A stretch of 64,000 bases of DNA from Straminergon stramineum (lineage: Eukaryota > Streptophyta > Bryopsida > Hypnales > Calliergonaceae). The DNA lies in contig OY987271.1 in the NCBI GenBank assembly GCA_963920665.1, positions 8,559,350 through 8,623,349 of the forward strand. Reading direction: 5' to 3'. Shown piece by piece: positions 23,341 to 34,886 of the stretch. The position numbers and the translations under genes were made by a program. The number at the start of each line of letters is the position of its first letter. The first letter of the stretch is position 1. Below the pieces are notes generated by a model. The model saw nothing but the letters and a program-made list of their open reading frames with translations. It was not told the origin of the DNA and did not search any database.

Positions 23341-25204
23341 TCCCCCATTCCCGACCAACCACATCCAGCACTATTCACCTCGCTTTGGAGCCCACCTGAT
23401 GTCAGTCTGACAGCAGTCCTAAAGCATTGAATTCTGAGAAGGATAGATTCATGTACAAAAAATACTCTTGAATGCTAGAAGTATCCAATGTAATATTAAT
23501 GTAAGAAAAGATAATCCCAGATATTCCTTCCCACATTTAAACATGCTCTCCAAAGTCCAAACCCTATACCCTAAACCCTAACCCTCCAAAAAAAATCAGA
23601 ATTATACAACCTTCAATTGTACATATTGAATTTATAACATTGCACAAATTTTCAAAATTATTGATGTGATGTGTAAAATATGTTTTACCTATGAGACTAT
23701 GATTCCTTTGCAGTTTGGAATGCAATCATGACAATATAATGCAGATGTAGACCTTTCTTACTTTGTCATGTACTCATGTGAGTACATTACTCATGTAGGT
23801 TTCAATTTTTCTTAAGATTGAGCACCGCAATTATCACTTTATTATGAGCCATTAAATAAATGTGGAACATTCATTTATAACTTGGAGTGTGTCTTCAATT
23901 TTTGTTGTCAAATGTATTCATAGTTTAAAACACCAATATGAAATTATGAATAGACTAAAAGAAATTATATTATCTCATTATTCTATTATAATATTTATCG
24001 AATGTATGGGATGGTGCTAAAATGATTCAAGCATTTTAATGTAATGTGAAATGTTGTGGACAAGATTAAAGTAAGCATTTATACAACAAAATGAATTGAA
24101 AATTCATATCATATACACTTTGACACTTATACCTATGTATACTTGTGCGCATCCTAAATTGTAAACCGATCATAAATTGATCACAACCCCAAAATATTAG
24201 AGCTTAGGTAATGTACAATGTGATTGACCTTCAAATATGATGAGTTTTCAATTACAAGAAATTAGAAATGGTCATACTTCAATGATTACAAGTGTGTTTC
24301 ATCTCAAAACTTTTTTGCAAATGATTATATAGAAAGGTTCATAATATCATATCTTTTAAATTATAAATTTACAATATTGATTGAATTTCTTATGTTAGTT
24401 TTGTAGTTATGTAGGCCTAGGATTTTGTAAAATCTGAAACCCCTAAAGCCTTCATGCTTTCTTTCCCATCAAATATCACTCAAAACTACCATTTCGAATG
24501 CAAAGAGACAAAAATCTTAAAAAGTGATTTTTGGGCATATTTAACCATAGGAATTTATACTAGACTAGTATAAAAGTTAATTGAGTTATCTTGTCATCTT
24601 GAAAACTTTGAGTACATACATTGCACGTGGTATTTGCATTTAAAATAAGCCCAAGAAATCTTTTCTTCCATCTTGCTATTCTAGATTGTTGGGCTTTTCA
24701 TTTTCTTCACTTTAGAGTTTTTACATTCATGAATTTCATTTTACAATATCTCGTGTTGAAAAATTTAACTCTTGAGTGAAGAATCTTGAACCAAAAATTT
24801 AGAAATAAATCATTTAATTGAGATCACATATCACAAGAGTCTCGTATAAGAGTGTAGCTGTGTAGGGCCTTTGGGAGTTTAGGGATTCATTGTTTTCCTT
24901 GAAAGGCATGAAAAAGAATAATAAATATTATAAATTGAACCACGAAGGCTTTTGTTACGATCTTAACATCGAATTTCTTTTTCTATTAGTCAAAAAGTAT
25001 TGTTGACATCACAAACTTGTACAAAAGCACCAATGTAAAACAAAATTTCTTTACACACTTATTTGAATTCTTGATTTACAAGTCAAATGATTTTTCAAAC
25101 AAGAGACTTTGGGATGTCACTTTTGATAGTTGTATCAATTTAAAACCTCATGACATAACATATTAAAAATAATTTCTCTACTTTTCTTAATTCACCATAT
25201 AATG
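23341..25204. other. AT-rich non-coding stretch containing one copy of a dispersed repeat
   Basis: No gene seen. A short run of ACCCTAAACCCTAACCCT (about 23567-23584) is telomere-like. Bases 24430-24830 resemble, loosely, 36590-36840 and 63000-63640. Shared features are an opening on conserved CTCAAAACTACCATTT-like sequence, a short block like AAAAAGTGATTTTTGGGC, and in two copies a CTAGTATAAAA segment. Confidence 0.4.
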
Positions 25205-25615
25205 CAAGTTCTCCCGCTAAACCGTCCATCCACCCATCTCCACATAGTTCAAAACACCTCTCCCGCCCGTCTGCCCATCCCCCAATTCAGAAATTGAAAA
25301 ACTCCTCCCTCTCTCCCTCCCTCCCGCCCAGCTCTCCCCTCCCCTCCCACACTTCTCTCCGTCAGGCCGCCCACCCATCCGCACATCCGCAGTCGCCGTC
25401 CGTGCGTCCACAGTCCTCGTACGCGCATCCACAGTCCCCGTCTGCATTTCCCGTCCGCGTCCGTGCTACTCCGTCCGCTTCTTGTCAGTGACCGTGTGAT
25501 CCAACGGACTGCGATTTCGGACCGCCTGATCCAACGGACCGCAATTTCGGACCGCCCGATCTGCCTGTCTGCCTTCGTTCTGTCCGATGCAGACGGCAGC
25601 GTCCGCATACCCTAA
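25205..25615. repeat. GC-rich CCGTCCGC array preceding the third N-domain gene
   Basis: Imperfect CCGCCCGTCTGCCC, CCGCAGTCGCCGTCCGTGCG and CGGACCGCCTGATCCAACGG units. Its orientation (CCGTCC on the plus strand) is opposite to that of the array at 27114-27340, so the two arrays face each other around the gene at 26050. Confidence 0.75.
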
Positions 25616-26049
25616 AGCACCGACTGCATAAATGGCAACACAGATGGCTCATTTCTTCACAATCGTTTCCCTTCCGGAGTGGGTGATCTAGTGCCTTCGG
25701 GAATCTGCACGCCCCTTCTGGCTTGGTGCGTAAACGATTGTGTTCGTATTACTTTTTTTTAATCGGATTGGTTTGAGTGATTAGGGGGCTGCCCCAACTT
25801 ATAAGTCTTTAATTTTATGAACTTCATTTAGTGTTCTTAATTACTTGAACCGTGTTTGAGTTGATTGGGTTGTCAGAAGCTCAAGGTGTTCAAGTTTACG
25901 GTTGATTTGGTTGTCAGTAACAGTAGGTGGAATTTGTTTTAATCCAAATTCTTACTTTTCATTTGGTACATTGGGCCAAAGTGAGCGGAAATTGGATTTA
26001 AACTTTGTAATCCTTTCGGTACATTATTAATTGAGGTTTGGAGGTTATC

Positions 26050-26913
26050 ATGTCACGCGGAAGTGGTGGAGGAAGTAAGAAGGGGAAATCACAAGAGATC
26101 AATTGGAGAGATTTGGAAGACGTAACTTGCATTGCGGAGAAGGGATGGGAAAAGGAGCCCAAGAAAATATGGATTGCACAACATGCAAGAAGTACGTCAA
26201 AATGACGCACCTCTCCAAAATATGGCCACATGATCGCGCAGAGGTGCAAGTTCGTTGTTGGGAGGGACAAATGTCCACATGTAAGAGCAAACACTTTGTT
26301 TGCCGCTACGAGGAGATAACATCTGCATCAGGTTTACCAAGCTCCAAACCAAACGTCATGAACTATTCGAACATTGCTATGATTTGGGCGGAGATAGTAC
26401 TCCATAAAGAAGTAGATTGGCGCACGGTTGTAGGGCGCAATGTCAGGAATTTGACTCGCGAGGAAGCCATAATTCCTACTAACTGGGTTGGACCAAGCGA
26501 TTGCATGCCGGAGTGGTCCAATCGAGGCTATGGAGGACTTCCTTCGGTCGTCTTGAAGGATGCTGAAGATGATTGGTTAGATGAAGATGAAGATGATGAT
26601 GATCCAGCACCCATGACATTTGGTGAGAGACATGAACATCGAGAAGATCGGGAAGACATTAAGTACCAACAACAAATACAAGAGGCCATGCGTTGAAGCG
26701 TGGAAGACCGGGGTCGGCAACATGATGGGTCCTACTACCGTGACTATAATGCACGTGGATCACGAGATGGGACAAGTGGTTCAGATTATGGTAACGCCCC
26801 CCAAGTTGGCTCTCAAAGTATAGGAGGAAGCCATGGACTGACACACTATGGTCAGTATGGTGGTTCTAGCCAAGGAGGCTCTCAATACTACTCTGGATCG
26901 GGAGGCTCTCAAT
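26050..26913 (+). pseudogene. Third gene with the shared N-terminal domain plus a Gly/Ser/Tyr/Gln-rich tail; broken by an assembly gap
   Basis: ATG at 26050 starts a Gly/Ser/Lys-rich leader and a GWEKEPKKIW segment that aligns with GWEEEEGEYW of RING gene 1. A frameshift near 26172 moves the rest to another frame: CTTCKKYVKMTHLSKIWPHD, KHFVCRYEEI and AEIVLHKEVDWRT. This is the same domain as in both RING genes. An acidic run (DEDEDDDDP) follows, then a TGA at 26694-26696. After that comes a Gly/Ser/Tyr/Gln low-complexity tail (SQSIGGSHG, YGQYGGSSQGGSQYYSGSGG) that enters the 200-N gap. No RING finger is visible before the gap. The gene points outward toward 27347, as the kinase-like gene of the second element points toward 36841. 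Function unknown. Confidence 0.6.
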
Positions 26914-27113
26914 NNNNNNNNNNNNNNNNNNNNNNNNNNNNNNNNNNNNNNNNNNNNNNNNNNNNNNNNNNNNNNNNNNNNNNNNNNNNNNNNNNNNNNN
27001 NNNNNNNNNNNNNNNNNNNNNNNNNNNNNNNNNNNNNNNNNNNNNNNNNNNNNNNNNNNNNNNNNNNNNNNNNNNNNNNNNNNNNNNNNNNNNNNNNNNN
27101 NNNNNNNNNNNNN
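26914..27113. other. Assembly gap, 200 N
   Basis: Exactly 200 undetermined bases between a low-complexity coding tail and a CGGACGG array. The round length suggests a placeholder of unknown true size, probably caused by repeats. Confidence 0.98.
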
Positions 27114-27347
27114 GGGACGGGCGGACGGGCTGCACAATCCGCGGACAGGGTTGGGGACGGGCGGACGGGCTGCAGAAACTGCGGACGGGGCGTAGAAACC
27201 GCGGATGGCGGTGCAGACGGGGTCGCAGACGGGAAATTACCCCAGGGTAAAAACCCGATTTTGCGAATGTCACAGGACGTCCGGGGGGGTTGCAGACGCT
27301 GGACGTCTGGACGCTGGCGGCTGCGTCAGGACGCCCTGTCAACCCTG
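27114..27347. repeat. GC-rich GGACGGGCGGACGGG array and candidate right end of hAT unit 1
   Basis: Tandem units of about 50 bp (GGGGACGGGCGGACGGGCTG at two places) run into TTACCCCAGGGTAA, a near-perfect palindrome. GGACGTCCGGG follows, and the block ends with GTCAACCCTG. The complementary block order occurs at 14397-14580. Confidence 0.65.
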
Positions 27348-28086
27348 ATCTTGGACTTCTTGAGAGCCTTAGAAGATGAGAAATAAAAACTACGACACCT
27401 CTTTCTACTCCTCACGTCAATCAACTCAAGCTCCACTCTCCGCGTGTTCACAAGCATGGGGTGAATGAAGTTGACACAAGGCCTCCCTCTCCTCTACACA
27501 AGGTATGTGAAACAAACAAACTAAAACTAGATCGAGTATGATGCCACAATAGACTTGTCAAATGGTCCAAGGTCTTCTACAGTTTTTCCTAGGCATTGGA
27601 CATTGGGATGTGAATTCCATTAAATAATTTCTTGCCTGTAGCCGTTGAGGATGCTAACTCCATTTCATGGTACACCTTTGAATGTGCTAGGAAAGGGGAA
27701 TTAAATTTAACTGGAGGTTTTAAGAACGTGCACCAAAATTAACTTTGCCCAATTTCCAATGTCGAGGGGCGGCAACTCTAGCATGTTTTGACAGGACTGT
27801 CGGAATTCAATGCTCAAGCCGTTTTAATGCTTCCACAGTCCCCAACACGTAATAAATGAAACTTCAGATGGCGGTGCACAAATTACGGTTTTCTATGGCG
27901 GTTGATTCTCTTGCTCCATTAAGGAGAAAATTAACACACTTATTGCAATTTACTAATTGCTCACCTAAATTTCACTTTCATGAAAATAGGATATATATAA
28001 GGCTACAAAAAGTTGGTTGCCTTCACTATTTTCAAAGACCCTAAACCCGTCAGAATTCCACCACCTTCTGACCTTGCTTTGTGAAG
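27348..28086. other. Unassigned sequence upstream of the MULE-like gene
   Basis: No coding frame is supported. It presumably includes the 5' region of the gene beginning at 28087. No terminal inverted repeat of a MULE was recognised. Confidence 0.35.
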
Positions 28087-31000
28087 ATGGCTTGTGTTCG
28101 AGTGCATGGTCAAGATGTTCCACTGGTGTTTCCTGTAGACGAGGGAGAACGTGTCAAAGTCATGAGTCACCTCCTACACGTTCGCTTTCGATTTGTAGAG
28201 TCCTCCATCTACATTGAAGAAGAAAAGTTGTCCCAGTCAGGTGAATTGGTGCAATCCATTTTGGTTGTCAAGAGTCTAGATGGAGATGGCCATTGTTGGT
28301 ACCTAGCTTCGGGGAACTACAGGGCTTATGGTCTTCTACTCTCCATGCTAGGGGTTTCAACGGAAATTTGGAGTCGACAGTCGGATAACTCCACAGTCGA
28401 CATGCCATATGTTGCACGCAATGTGTCACCTAGTCCACCTTGTGTAGTCTTCCCAGTGCTACCCGACAACACAATTCTACGGTCAGTCAAGATAGAGAAA
28501 CTAGAATCCATCATAGAATTGTCGAGTGAATCAGAAGGGGAGTCACCTAATGTGATGTTTGAAAAGCAACAATGCCCAATCCCTTTTGAGTCGAGGGAAA
28601 AGGCTTCTACACACTCAAAACCAAACACCCCCTCCAGTAGTCCAACCTCATCTCTTTTGTCATGTCCTCCGATGCACCCATCACCTACTCAACAGGTCAG
28701 CATAATGGAGTGCTTGAAGAGACTGGCGACTGTGCGGCGTTGTCGGAATGAACTGTCCAACATGGATCTTGACGTCGTAAAACACCATCATGTGCAATAC
28801 TTGCCCACACATTTCAACGGCGACGTCATCTTCGAATTGCCTCCATGTTGATCCGCATCCTCGTCCTCGGCGGCCAAGAACCTTGAGGGAATGGACAGGC
28901 GGTACGACGGACACCCGTGGTGTAAGTTGATGACCACGAACATTCACAATTCCAACAACCTCAAGTTCCGTAAGTCATACTGTGCCGGACACCTTGCTTG
29001 TCAAAATCCTGATTGTGATTATGCAAAAAGGGCTTCCAAAATGAACGAAACGGAGTGGACTGGTTACACGATCTGCCCTTTTGCTAAAGGGGGGAGTCCT
29101 CCCAATGATTGTACTCTAGTATGCAAAGTTTGCAAGAGCCCCCCCATATGCTTGAATACATGTGATGCTAGAATATACTACGTATATTGCGATAATGAAA
29201 AAATGACCAGGGCCGCTATACACTTCAGAGATCATACGCACCCTATAGCAAAGGGGGTGTATAGAGACTCTGTAGAGAAAATCTCAGGACTCATTGCACA
29301 GCAGGTGGCCAAAACGCCCACGGCCACCAACTCTGCAATTGCGCTCTCTGCTAGCAAAGAGTTCCTCACGAACTACTTGTTTCACAATGGAGAGGGGGAG
29401 AAAGAGATGTTGAAGGGAGAGGAACTAGAGGAAGTCATGGATTGATTCCAATATCTTAGCAGTCCGAACATTAGGAATGTCATATCATCGTTTCGCTCCA
29501 ACAATAAGGGAGGGGTCATCGACAACATCATGACAATGAAGAAAGAGTCAAAGTTCGAGTTCATACATGATAGTGTCTTCCCAGGACAGGGAAGGGAGAA
29601 GGTCTACCTCTTCAAAATGCTCACAGAAGGACCTGGAAGTGGAGTGGACCTCGTCAAACGAATGCAACTAGGAGGGGATTTACAAAACGCATGGATAATG
29701 TTTGACCACGTCAGACGGGTGAACGAGTGGAGCACCATGGCATGCCACGTGTACGATGCGGAGTACAAAAAAGTCATGACCGTGGCCACGTGCGATATGC
29801 AATCGGAGAATATGGAGATCCAAGTCCAATTCTAGAGATCTCTAAACACGGTCATGGCAAGACATGGAGTGGAGCACACCAACTTCAAAGGATTCATGGC
29901 AGATAGTGCAATGGCCAATTGGAATGCAACACGGATTGTTTACGGAAGTGGGTCGCCCAATGAGAAAATGGAGAATCGCGAGAGAACATGTTTGTTGCAT
30001 TGGAGTAGTTCTCTGCACAAGCATACCCAAAAGCACATCAAAGAAGCATTCCAACAACAACACATTACCCTCTGCAAACAATACAAAGAATCTAAGATTG
30101 TCGAAGAAGCAGAGATGCGGTACCTCGCAATTCAATCCTGGTGGTTGTCATTAGGTGCTGCAAGTGAAGAAGATCTTCATCACTTGGACCACTGGCTAGC
30201 CTTCTGGCATTTCCGATACCTACAGTGGGGAGGCTTCATGACTATGTTAAGTGACTTTGTAAGTTGATTTTGAAGTATCCATCCTCCTCTATCTAAAGCG
30301 GTTGTTGAAAAATAGAGGTGTACCCTCTAAACTTAAAGGCATGTACGTGGTGACTTTGATTGAGAATATTCCAGTAGGAATTACTTTTCAGTTTTATGAA
30401 TTTATTGATGAGCATGTGAGGGGGGACCCAAATGAGGGGTTCAAGGATAGGGCACCTAGACCTCAATCAGATCCGACTGAAGGTTCTGGGCTCCCAAATG
30501 TTACTCTTTTTTTAAAGACTCCAACTCAAGAAGGAGCTCTTGGACCCCCTCCTCAGAATCTCATATCAATCTTTTTCCTCCAAGGTTAATGTCTCGTATA
30601 GTACTCATTCCTAGAGAAAAGAATCTCATTTGTATTTTTACATTCACGAATGTCTTCCTATGTAAGCAAATGAGGTTCATACATTCGCAATGAGTCCAGG
30701 GTGATCACATGGGCTATTAATCCTCAAATATGAAATTGAATGTCCTCACTCATGTGATATGGATGGATGGATTTGTAGAAATTGAGTTTGGAGGAAATGA
30801 CCGACCTACCTTTCTGCAATTTGTCCGAAACGGTTCACAACAAATGGCTTCAGATGTCAGGAAAGCAAGGAAACAACCTCTTCGACGCAACTTGCGATGA
30901 CAACATTCATGCATGGATGAAAATAACCAACTATAGAGCATACCTCAGAGGACATGCATCTAGATCGAGGCTGTCTAAAGGGGAGCTCAAACTCAGAGCT

Positions 31001-32167
31001 ACAAGACGAAGTGGATGTCCCAAGAAAATCACAGAAGCGTTGAACACTTTGCCTGGAGCAGAGGGGGTGGGAACCAGAATACCACACTTGGAAGGAGAGG
31101 AAATCTTTGGGAGCACGAAGAGGAAGTTGGACATACCCATCGGTGATGCCGGAGATTCACATAGACCGGACAAAGTGAACTTCTCTCAACCGCATGTGAG
31201 AACCAGGTCTACAACGGCTTCTCTTCAATCTTTGGAGGGCCCAAGTGAACAACCTCTAACCCAGAACCCTAAACATGTCACTACGGCATTTGAAAGTGAC
31301 TGTGACACCTCCAAGTGGCACATTGCTAGGATCAGCCACAAGTCCAACGCAAAATGCCACGTTCAACAACAGACCACCAACATCAAGTGCGCCTCCATAA
31401 TCGCAAGGGGAAGGAAGGGAACATCAACTCCAACCTATCGGGGCAGAAAAGAAGATTATGGGAGCAAGCGGGAGGTGGGGGCCGACTTCTAGTTTTGTTG
31501 GGATGACATTGAACGATGTGTAAAGGGTACAAAAAGGAAGTGGGTCATTGACTGGCCTAAGGTACCAGAGGTGTGGCCCGTTCTCAGTGGGACCAAACTC
31601 AATAGGGAGGAGACTCTGCTGCTGCAACATGCAGGCTTCCACCTTCAGGAAAGGTCGACATTGTCCCCACGGCGACTCTTCACCATGTCGAAGGTTTTCC
31701 AAACTGTCTCGTATGACCAACCAACACCCAAAAACCCGGATGCATATCCAACGGTTAGGAACAACCGAACCATTCAGAGGATAGCCAATGCACCAACTAC
31801 GGAACAACGCAACAAGTGGGAAAGTGCAGCAAATGTTAAAGGACAAATAGTAGGAGTCACCTTGCTCCCCTTTCCAGGCCTTGGTGCAATAGTGGCGCTT
31901 GAGACAGGGATAGACCCTAACAAAAACATCTATCAAATTACAGTGGGTATGTTCCCCACATGCACATGCCCAGACTTCGTGAATATGGTTGTTTCAGCTA
32001 TTGGAGGTCGACAGCAATATGTGAATTGCAAACACCTGTACTATTTGTATAGGTACTTCTGCAAGATGGACATCCATGAAGACAAGTTCATGCATGCACC
32101 TAGTTATAGCTTCAATGAACTCAAGGTACTCCTAGTTCGAGCAGGAATCATTACAGTTCCAGAATAG
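28087..32167 (+). pseudogene. MULE-like transposase relic with WRKY-GCM-like finger region and C-terminal SWIM finger
   Basis: One frame runs from ATG 28087 to 30258, then a 520-bp intron (GTAAGT at 30259; TTTGTAG ending 30778), then 30779-32167. Order: a polar N-terminal region with Ser/Pro-rich linker; a Cys/His-rich block (KSYCAGHLACQNPDCDY, CKVCKSPPICLNTCDARIYY, HFRDHTHPI) like WRKY-GCM1-type fingers; and a MULE-like core (AWIMFDHVRRVNEWSTMACH, TCDMQSEN, GFMADSAMANWNA, RTCLLHW). After the intron come LSLEEMTDLPFCNLSE, a basic linker and a SWIM finger (TCTCPDF ... VNCKHLYYL). Stops lie at 28849, 29443, 29833 and 31490, with no frameshift. MULE enzymes move elements with 9-bp target duplications. 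The WRKY-GCM label is by pattern only. Confidence 0.75.
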
Positions 32168-34652
32168 ACATGTCTACATTTATCCACGTACTTCAATTAC
32201 ATAGTATTCATTTGCATATATTGCGATTGAAATCATTTGCAGTATATAGAGGGAAAATGTTAATTCATTTCTTATTTATAGAAGCATGTTTCATAAGTGA
32301 AGTGCTTTGTTGCCAATTCATAGAAATGACTATATTTCCAAGTCTTTTTCCTAGTTTCAAAACGTCTTCATAGTCTTTTTACTTCCAATGTGTTCCCATT
32401 CATTTTCCCATTTTCTTAATTTATGTTTTTATTTTATTTTTCTGTCCCCAGTTTTCTTTTCCCCAGTTTTTTTCCTTTCCCCATGTTTTTCCTTTTCCCA
32501 TTTTTTTTTCTTTCTCCATTTTTTCCCTTTCCTCATTCCTTGGATTCCTCTTTTTTTTTCCTTTTCACATTTCGTTTATCTTCTCCATTCTCTACAATTT
32601 CGGAGAGGATGTCAACATTTCGGTAGTTCTTACAATTATGAAGAGAAATGAATTTTATAATTGTAAATTATGTAAACCACCAAAACTAACGATTCCAGTC
32701 AAATGCCAATCCTAAATCCACCATGGCTTCTACTCATCATTTCTCCCAAACCTTGAGGTTTTCTACTTACCCTACACATATGCACTTATACAAACTCACA
32801 TGAAAAATCCCAATTGTTCTAGGATATTCAAACACCAAATCCTATGTATTCAAATTAGATAGTGAAAATAACACCACTAAGTTGTGTCCAAGTGGCATCT
32901 ATCTATAATATTGAAACCGTCTAGCATATTTCCCATTGTAATCATTGAACTACGTGCTACAACTTTCCAATAAAATTTGACACTCCTTTCCCATAGTAAT
33001 AGTCAATTTTAGAAGAATAAAAAATAACTCAATCCAGAGTCCACGGTTTTAGGGGACATGGTCATAGGTCACAATATTCACTTAAAATAGGAAAATTTTG
33101 TCTATTTTGGGAAAAAAAATGATCAAAAAATATTTAGGGGCAAAAAAATGCCCCCAAAAAGTTTTGGAGGCTCTAGGCTCACATACTCCACGCTCACAGC
33201 TCACAGGCTCACGGCTCTAAGCTCACACGCTAGCATCATTGATAGATGATTTATGATACATTTTTATTTATGTATTATCATGATCATTAGTTTACTTTGT
33301 ATTGAAGAGTATTTGGTCAATGTTTCCCTGGTCAAATACCACCAAATACATAATATACTATACGGCCGCAAAGGGCTTTCAGGTCCTTCTAGGATTAATG
33401 TTCTCAACAAAGAACCACATGGTAAAATCGATTTTTTTTGTAAATGTATCACCATGTGGGAAAGACACAAGAATTTTCCACAATAGTTTTTGTTGAATTC
33501 GCACTTTACCACATAGTGAAATCACTTACTATTTCACAAATGGTGTAATGTGGGAAATTTAATACACTTTCCCTTCTGTTTGCACTTCACCACGTAGTAA
33601 ACTCATTTTCCCCTTTCAGAATTAGTGTAATGTGGGAAACGTAATACACTTACCCTTGTGGTGCATTAGGTAAAGCTTGCTACCTTCCAAGTGAATGATT
33701 ACAAAAAATTTCTTATGACTCCCCAGTCAGGTTGATCGAATCGATAAAATGTTCATGAGCTGGGTTCCGATGGAATAGGATGAGGAGCGAGCTAGCAAGC
33801 ACTTCCGGCCTTTCCTGATACTGTAATCTCGAACTGAATTATATGAATAGGTTCACTTCCAACCTGCATGCTAGTTCAATTCTATTTTCTTGTGTTGCAG
33901 ATTTAAATACAAGTGTTCAGTTGTGACATCCAGGGCGGCCAATTGTCCGAATGGCTCCTAGGGTCAACGACTTCTGTCAAGAACGCCGACTTCGTTTGAG
34001 TGGCGCAATTCCATTTAAATGACACTGTAGATGCTCAAAATTAGAAGGAAGGAAATGAAATCACTTCATTAGGGAGCCGAATGTGGATGGTGTTGAAAAT
34101 CCAAGTTGAGCAGTGCATAATGTTGTCGGTGGATGGTCAATTTCATTAGAATGGGGGTATTTCATGTGCCATTTTTCAAATTGCGCAATCTAAACTGTAA
34201 AAGGAACATCTAGGACAGGTATAGATTTTAGACCGCATGGTCTAATGGTCTAAACCATCTCTGACATCTTTAAATTTCAAACATCTAGGACAAGTCTAGA
34301 TTTCTAACATCTAGGATAGGTTTAGTAAACCATCTATGACATGTCTAAATTTAGGACATTTAGGATGAATCTAGATTTCTAACATCTAGGATAGGTTTAG
34401 ATTTCAGACTGTGCCATTTGTACCTTAAAAGTGTCAAAGTAGTGAAATGGCCATTTCAATGGAAATGCACCATTTTAATGAAATTGACTCATTGGATGAA
34501 ATGTAATTCGCAAACATTGTAATTTCAATATCTATAGGCACATCCAAGTACTTATGTAAATGTGAAAATTGTATTTTAGCACAACTGACGTTCAATGAAT
34601 TATGTGTTTCCATAAAATCAATGTAGGAGAGGTAGGTTAATACTAATAATGC
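32168..34652. other. AT-rich non-coding sequence with small local repeats
   Basis: A pyrimidine-rich stretch (about 32385-32580) yields spurious Phe/Ser-rich frames. A GCTCAC-type mini-repeat lies at about 33175-33230. An imperfect tandem duplication of about 85 bp (ACCAC(A/G)TAGTRAA ... GTGTAATGTGGGAAA) covers about 33505-33665. Another cluster of TCTAGGAY(A/T)GGTTTAGA-like units occurs at about 34208-34400. No gene seen. Confidence 0.45.
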
Positions 34653-34886
34653 TCACTAAGGTAGGCAATCCTAATCCCAATCGTTGACCTAATACCACCC
34701 AAATGTAGAACCCTTGTTGATCTTAGAATGAGAATCTTTGAAGGAAGTACATGCCTTGACTTCATAATAAGTGAAGTTAAGGCATGTATTACTATCATAG
34801 ATTCTTACTCTAGGATCAATAACAATCCTACATTTGGGTGGTATTAGGTCAATGGTTGGTATTGGGTTCACCTACCTTACTTGCCT
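34653..34886. repeat. 230-bp inverted repeat (foldback hairpin, MITE-like)
   Basis: The left arm contains GACCTAATACCACCCAAATG and CATGCCTTGACTTCA. The right arm carries the complements (CATTTGGGTGGTATTAGGTC, TGAAGTTAAGGCATG). The loop centre is near 34767. Arms are about 110 bp with moderate mismatch. It could be a foldback MITE or a precursor of small RNAs. Confidence 0.8.

Larger units (their letters stand above)
14397..27347. mobile_element. hAT-type multi-gene element (unit 1), ends tentative
   Basis: The left candidate end reads TAGGGTTGACG (14397 on). The right candidate end reads GTCAACCCTG (27338-27347), whose complement is CAGGGTTGAC. Both are followed inward by a GGACGTCCG-type block, a TTACCC/GGGTAA-type block and a GC-rich array. 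Inside, read from right to left, are an outward-pointing gene (26050 on), a RING-H2 gene and a hAT transposase. This is the same order and orientation as in the well-bounded element at 36841-53618. The 8 bp outside the two ends (CTTCCAAG and ATCTTGGA) do not match. The unit may therefore be rearranged or made of two insertions. Confidence 0.45.

Noticed and set aside
23003..23430. Long Pro/Arg/Ser-rich frames on both strands
   Set aside because: They lie in the CCGTCCGC array; open frames on both strands are a by-product of GC-rich repeats that lack stop codons.
14397..27347. Inverted similarity of flanks (CTTGGA on one side, TCCAAG on the other) as a target duplication of unit 1
   Set aside because: Target duplications are direct, not inverted, and the match is only six bases; treated as chance.
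32388..32651. Phe/Ser-rich membrane-like small frames
   Set aside because: Produced by a T/C-rich low-complexity tract, with no flanking gene signals.
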